From CAYNNP01 sp964398215 (lineage in GTDB: Bacteria > Planctomycetota > Planctomycetia > Pirellulales > Pirellulaceae), in NCBI GenBank assembly GCA_964398215.1, contig CAYNNP010000255.1, forward strand, positions 1-9,343: DNA of 9,343 nucleotides, read 5' to 3'. Shown piece by piece: positions 6,638-9,343 of this stretch. The position numbers and the translations under genes were made by a program. Under the pieces are notes generated by a model that had not been told where the DNA came from, searched no databases, and saw nothing but the letters and a program-made list of their open reading frames with translations. The stretch's first letter is position 1, and each line of letters opens with the position of its first letter.

Positions 6638-6843
6638 CCCAAAACCAAAAGCGGATGTGCCCTCTTGTAGTAGGCCGGACCGAGCAAACGCTGCAATTGC
6701 CGGAACTTCGGACGCAAGTAGAAATGTCATTGATAGCGCAATCTCTGCGACACAATGGACGCGTTTGCGCTGTTCCGGCACGTACCGCGTCCTTGGTCCG
6801 GCCTACAACCAAACACCCAAAACCAAAAACGGATTTGCCCTCT
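6638..6843. repeat. Composite repeat: 28-base direct repeats flanking an inverted repeat pair
   Basis: Direct repeats at 6638-6665 and 6816-6843 (beginning CCCAAAACCAAAA and ending GCCCTCT) match at 26 of 28 positions. Between them lie two copies of one roughly 36-base sequence in opposite orientation, 6670-6706 and 6772-6806. Each begins GTAGGCCGGACC and ends TGCCGGAAC, with a variable centre. The inner part adds AGCGCAA at 6735-6741 against TTGCGCT at 6765-6771. The whole can fold into a long interrupted hairpin with stems of 12, 9 and 7 base pairs. The right direct repeat contains the oxygenase stop codon. No transposase is present; it may be a non-autonomous element or nested extragenic palindromes. 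Confidence 0.65.
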
Positions 6844-7675
6844 ACGAGTCCGGAAGACTCGATGCACTGCGGTCATCTGAATCTAGGTTCGCGAACTCCA
6901 CACTCGAACGCTTGGCATCGTCTCGACCAACTTTCAAGATCATCGCGTCATCGACCTTTTCCAATTTCGTATAGGACGGATGATGCGATTCTTTGTAGGG
7001 ATTGTTGCTTTTAGCGTTGTAGCAGCAGATCAATGCCCAACGTGAATGGTCCGATCGGTTCGCGGCAGAACAGTGCAGCAAATTGGGATGAAAGAACAGG
7101 GCGTCGCCAGGATTCATCGTGCAGTGAACCAGCTCGCAAACCTCTTTCGCATGCGAAACACGCTCGAGATCCGCACCGGCTTGGTCGCCAGCCAATTCAT
7201 GGTTGATACGCCCCATCTTGTGCGAACCCTTTAAGACCTGCAGGCAGCCGTTTTCCACCGTCGCTTGGTCCACTGCAATCATCACACTGCAGAGATTCGG
7301 AAACAACAATCCATTCTGATACCAATACCCGTAGTCTTGATGCCAAGCCCATGCACCGCCGACTCGGGCGTCCTTTAGAATCATCTTGCTGTGGTAATGG
7401 TAGGCTTCGTCCTCCAACAACTGATCCACTGGATCAACAATTCGGTGGCTGCGCGCGAACATGCCATAGATCCCATCGCCCGGATGATTCCAAAGCGACA
7501 GTCGGACATGATTACCAAGCCCATCGTCGCGCGACGAAGACGCCTGGTCCATTGCATGATCGTTGGCAGCGGTCTCACGCAGCAAACCGATCTCTTCGCT
7601 TGTAAATCGATCGCGAGCAAAAAAGAAACCGTCGTCCAGATACTGGTTTCGCTGCTGTGCCGTCAGTTCGTTCAT
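6842..7675 (-). CDS. Phytanoyl-CoA dioxygenase (PhyH) family Fe(II)/2-oxoglutarate oxygenase
   Basis: Predicted 277-residue cytoplasmic oxygenase of the PhyH family. Iron ligands are readable: His112 and Asp114 in WHQDYGYW (111-118), and the distal His201 in NLLHCSAANRS (198-208). Arg207 or Arg212 is the likely 2-oxoglutarate anchor. DQATVENGCLQVLKGSHK (136-153) is the usual PhyH strand pair. Such enzymes hydroxylate small molecules using O2 and 2-oxoglutarate; the substrate is not predictable, and the protein is not clearly an ectoine hydroxylase. I start at the ATG 7673-7675, because it overlaps the sulfatase TGA as ATGA and has an AAGG-type ribosome site inside the sulfatase end. An ATG eight codons earlier would lie deeper in the sulfatase gene. 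The coupling points to a shared pathway. The stop lies in a repeat copy, so the last few residues may be repeat-derived. Confidence 0.88.
   Translation of the reverse strand: MNELTAQQRNQYLDDGFFFARDRFTSEEIGLLRETAANDHAMDQASSSRDDGLGNHVRLSLWNHPGDGIYGMFARSHRIVDPVDQLLEDEAYHYHSKMILKDARVGGAWAWHQDYGYWYQNGLLFPNLCSVMIAVDQATVENGCLQVLKGSHKMGRINHELAGDQAGADLERVSHAKEVCELVHCTMNPGDALFFHPNLLHCSAANRSDHSRWALICCYNAKSNNPYKESHHPSYTKLEKVDDAMILKVGRDDAKRSSVEFANLDSDDRSASSLPDS
6845..6861 (-). repeat. Hairpin just before the oxygenase stop codon
   Basis: CGAGTC and GACTCG pair perfectly around five bases at 6845-6861, ending directly beside the TAG stop (read on the minus strand). A T-rich stretch follows about 14 bases later, inside the direct repeat. 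It may help end the sulfatase/oxygenase transcript, but the stem-to-T-tract gap is too long for a standard intrinsic terminator. Confidence 0.35.
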
Positions 7676-9084
7676 TTGTCCGCCTTCTTTTTCTGCCAAG
7701 GCTTGCGAGCGTTTTCGGTGATTTCGCTATCTAGTTCATTCATCCGTTTCTGCAATGATTCTACAAGTCCCAGTTTTTCCTTGGCCAAATCCGTTTGCTC
7801 GCCAACATCATTGCTCAAGTCAAACAGCAGCACTTGCGGTGGTTTGGTTTTTTGATTCTGGTTTTTGCGTTTTCGGTTCTGTTTCTTGACAAGCAACTTC
7901 CAGTCACCTTGCCGAATGCCCTCCACCTGGCCGTGTGACGTGTAGTACACAAACTCCTCGCGTCCTTGTCCTTCTTTGCCGTGAACAAGGTGCGAAAGGT
8001 CCATGCCGTCGATTTTTCGATCCGCAGGAAGTGGAGTTTCAGTGATCGCCGCGATGGTAGGCAACACATCGATCGTTCCCATCAACTGGTCACAGACAGT
8101 GCCAGCAGGAATCCGCCCTGGTGCCCACATCACACAAGGTACTCGTTGTCCGCCCTCGAACGTCGTGCCCTTGCCATCACGAAGCTCACCAGCCGAACCT
8201 CCATGGTTTTTGAACTGCAGCCATGGCCCATTGTCCGAGGTGTAAATCACATACGTATTGTCGCTCAACCCAAGCTCTCTGATCGTGTTCATCAACCGAC
8301 CGACTTCCGCATCGATATGTTCGATCACACAGGTATATGCGTTCTGCGGATCCGGGTCATACGCGTCTTTGGGTACGTAAAGCGGAATGTGCGGCATTGA
8401 ATGCGGCAAGTACAAAAAGAACGGTTTGTCTTGATTCTGTTTGACAAAGTCGATCGCACGGTCGGTGTACCGGCGTGTCACCGTGCGTTGATCAACCGGC
8501 AGTTCAACGATCGATTCGTTTTCCAGCAGCGGTGTGTTCCAAAGCTTGACGGCACTGGATTGATCTTTCCAAAGCTCATCTGATGAAACCTTTGGCTTGC
8601 CCTTGTTGTCGGGATGGTTCATATCGTTGGAATACGGAATCCCCAAGTACATGTCGAAACCATTTTGTCTTGGCAGAGTTTCCGGGTGATGGCCCAAGTG
8701 CCATTTTCCGAAACATGCCGTCGCATACCCTTGTCCGTGCAGGTGATCTGCAATCGTATGCTCGGTTGGGTTCAAGCCTTTGGTTGACGCTGGAAACAAA
8801 ACGTGTTGGTGCATCCCAACGCGTTTGGGATAACAGCCGGTCAACAGAGCGGCCCGCGACGGCGTACAAACGGGTGACGCAACCATGAAGCTAGTGAATC
8901 GACGGCCTTCAGCGGCGATTCGGTCGATGTTTGGGGTTTCGATTTTGGTCGAGCCAAAACAGCCAAGATCCCCGTAGCCTTGGTCATCGGCAAAGATGAT
9001 TACAAAGTTTGGTTTTGAATCCGCCGCCCAGGATTTGCCAGCGACGATCCCCAGCAAACAAATCGCGATCAAAAAATTCCGCAT
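7672..9084 (-). CDS. Secreted S1-family (formylglycine-dependent) sulfatase
   Basis: Predicted 470-residue exported sulfatase. A signal peptide (1-20, ending SWA) precedes the alpha/beta core. The active-site motif CTPSR at 73-77 has Cys73 as the residue converted to formylglycine, followed by GCYPKRVG. Metal ligands are Asp33-Asp34 in FADDQG and Asp284-Asn285 in TSDNG. Active-site basic residues include Arg77, Lys127 and His129 in GKWHLG, His228 in LPHSMPH, and Lys305. Length and order fit arylsulfatase A-like S1 enzymes, which remove sulfate esters from polysaccharides or small molecules; the substrate subfamily cannot be set here. Residues 400-416 are an unusual Lys/Asn/Gln-rich insert before the VLLFDLSND strand. 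A TTG start at 9099 would add five residues; I chose the ATG at 9084, which directly precedes the signal peptide. It is the first gene of an operon with the oxygenase. No maturase gene is in the window. Confidence 0.93.
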   Translation of the reverse strand: MRNFLIAICLLGIVAGKSWAADSKPNFVIIFADDQGYGDLGCFGSTKIETPNIDRIAAEGRRFTSFMVASPVCTPSRAALLTGCYPKRVGMHQHVLFPASTKGLNPTEHTIADHLHGQGYATACFGKWHLGHHPETLPRQNGFDMYLGIPYSNDMNHPDNKGKPKVSSDELWKDQSSAVKLWNTPLLENESIVELPVDQRTVTRRYTDRAIDFVKQNQDKPFFLYLPHSMPHIPLYVPKDAYDPDPQNAYTCVIEHIDAEVGRLMNTIRELGLSDNTYVIYTSDNGPWLQFKNHGGSAGELRDGKGTTFEGGQRVPCVMWAPGRIPAGTVCDQLMGTIDVLPTIAAITETPLPADRKIDGMDLSHLVHGKEGQGREEFVYYTSHGQVEGIRQGDWKLLVKKQNRKRKNQNQKTKPPQVLLFDLSNDVGEQTDLAKEKLGLVESLQKRMNELDSEITENARKPWQKKKADK

Positions 9085-9146
9085 TACTCTTGGTCTCAAT
9101 ACTTGGTAGGTGAAAATTCAACGTTCCCATCACCACCGGAGTTTAA

Positions 9147-9175
9147 CCAATGCAACGCACCAGCGTTACGGTTGG
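9147..9175. promoter_or_regulatory. Interrupted dyad upstream of the sulfatase
   Basis: CCAA at 9147-9150 pairs with TTGG at 9172-9175, and AACGC at 9154-9158 pairs with GCGTT at 9163-9167, around ACCA. The arms are separated by a 3/4-base internal mismatch. The site lies about 63 bases upstream of the sulfatase ATG, a suitable place for an operator. Chance symmetry cannot be excluded. Confidence 0.28.
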
Positions 9176-9214
9176 CGAATAACTTTGATTGCCGACAAAC
9201 CGTTGCTTTTCTGA

Positions 9215-9236
9215 GCCGCTGGCGCTAGCCACGGGC
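9215..9236. repeat. Extragenic palindromic repeat, GCCGCTGGCGCTAGCC type
   Basis: The sequence at 9215-9236 is an imperfect palindrome: TGGC and GCCA flank GCTA, and outer GCC/GGC arms pair across a two-base mismatch. I recall similar sequences dispersed in planctomycete intergenic DNA; this is memory, not a search. Confidence 0.4.
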
Positions 9237-9301
9237 CTCGAAGCATTGAGTTATCACCACAAGGCCCACGGCAAATCAGTTCTTCAAAGTAGGCAACATA
9301 G

Positions 9302-9343
9302 TAGCTCGGCTGTCCCAGCCGAGACCTGCCGACTTCTCGGCTC
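9302..9343. repeat. Extragenic palindromic repeat, CTCGGCT/AGCCGAG type
   Basis: CTCGGCT at 9305-9311 and AGCCGAG at 9317-9323 form a perfect seven-base hairpin with a GTCCC loop. A third arm, CTCGGCT again at 9336-9342, could pair with the middle arm instead, so two alternative hairpins are possible. The repeat runs to the window edge and may continue. Confidence 0.6.

Larger units (their letters stand above)
6357..6841. other. Repeat-rich intergenic region without a gene
   Basis: These 485 bases separate the vWA stop from the convergent oxygenase stop. Short open frames exist on both strands but overlap repeats, lack family resemblance and have no ribosome sites, so I call none. The content is structural: two tandem terminator-like repeats, a perfect hairpin at 6488-6506, a small hairpin at 6543-6555 (GCCAC, three bases, GTGGC), and the composite inverted/direct repeat at 6638-6843. 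About 80 bases (6556-6637) show nothing clear. Confidence 0.75.
9100..9343. promoter_or_regulatory. Upstream region of the sulfatase operon, with repeats
   Basis: No gene is visible in these 244 bases. The part next to the sulfatase (9100-9180) should hold its minus-strand promoter, but I cannot pick clear -10/-35 boxes. It includes the dyad at 9147-9175. The distal part (9213-9343) carries two palindromic repeat types. Confidence 0.5.

Noticed and set aside
6363..6843. CRISPR array
   Set aside because: Repeats are two-copy, palindromic, unequally spaced and partly inverted; there are no regular spacers or cas genes.
6638..6843. Insertion sequence
   Set aside because: Terminal-repeat-like structure exists, but only about 150 bases lie between the direct repeats, with no transposase; kept as a composite repeat instead.
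6458..6974. Several overlapping open frames of 60-119 codons on both strands of the repeat region
   Set aside because: They run through palindromic repeats or into the oxygenase gene antisense, have no ribosome sites and match no family; repeats often keep frames open by chance.
7672..7699. Upstream ATG for the oxygenase at 7699
   Set aside because: It would add eight residues overlapping the sulfatase C-terminus; the ATGA overlap at 7675 is the more typical coupled start.

Overview
The window looks like chromosomal DNA from a planctomycete, most likely a Pirellulaceae (Rhodopirellula-like) marine bacterium. Three things point that way: a BBP7-type outer-membrane barrel gene (a planctomycete-restricted family), a secreted S1 sulfatase next to a PhyH-family oxygenase, and extragenic palindromic repeats of a style I associate with these genomes (from memory, not searched). 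Base composition is moderate, several starts are GTG, and Shine-Dalgarno sites are weak, which also fits.

Layout. At the left edge lies a possible tail of an upstream gene, then a small plus-strand DUF4430-like lipoprotein gene (68-466). It converges on a minus-strand group, read right to left: a PPP-family phosphatase (3969-3304), a BBP7 outer-membrane barrel (3137-1527) and a membrane-anchored archaemetzincin-type zinc protease (1452-499). A 314-base divergent region with a clean dyad separates the phosphatase from a large plus-strand gene (4296-6356) for a membrane-anchored von Willebrand A (vWA) protein with a complete MIDAS. The next 485 bases are non-coding and repeat-rich: a tandem pair of terminator-like repeats, small hairpins, an inverted pair of one repeat, and a 28-base direct repeat flanking that pair. 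To the right, a two-gene minus-strand operon runs from 9084 to 6842: a secreted sulfatase whose TGA stop overlaps the ATG of a PhyH-type Fe(II)/2-oxoglutarate oxygenase. The last 244 bases hold the operon's upstream region and more palindromic repeats.

How the genes may work together. The sulfatase and oxygenase are translationally coupled and are a plausible pair for breaking down a sulfated marine substrate, with the sulfatase acting outside the cytoplasm and the oxygenase inside. The BBP7 barrel and the protease are adjacent, co-directional and both envelope-directed, so a shared cell-surface role is possible but unproven. The phosphatase and the vWA gene diverge from one intergenic region. 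I see no CRISPR array, tRNA, rRNA, transposase, phage gene or recognised defence system. I did not find a convincing undescribed system. The best leads are the anchored archaemetzincin, the coupled sulfatase/oxygenase pair, and the composite repeat at 6638-6843.
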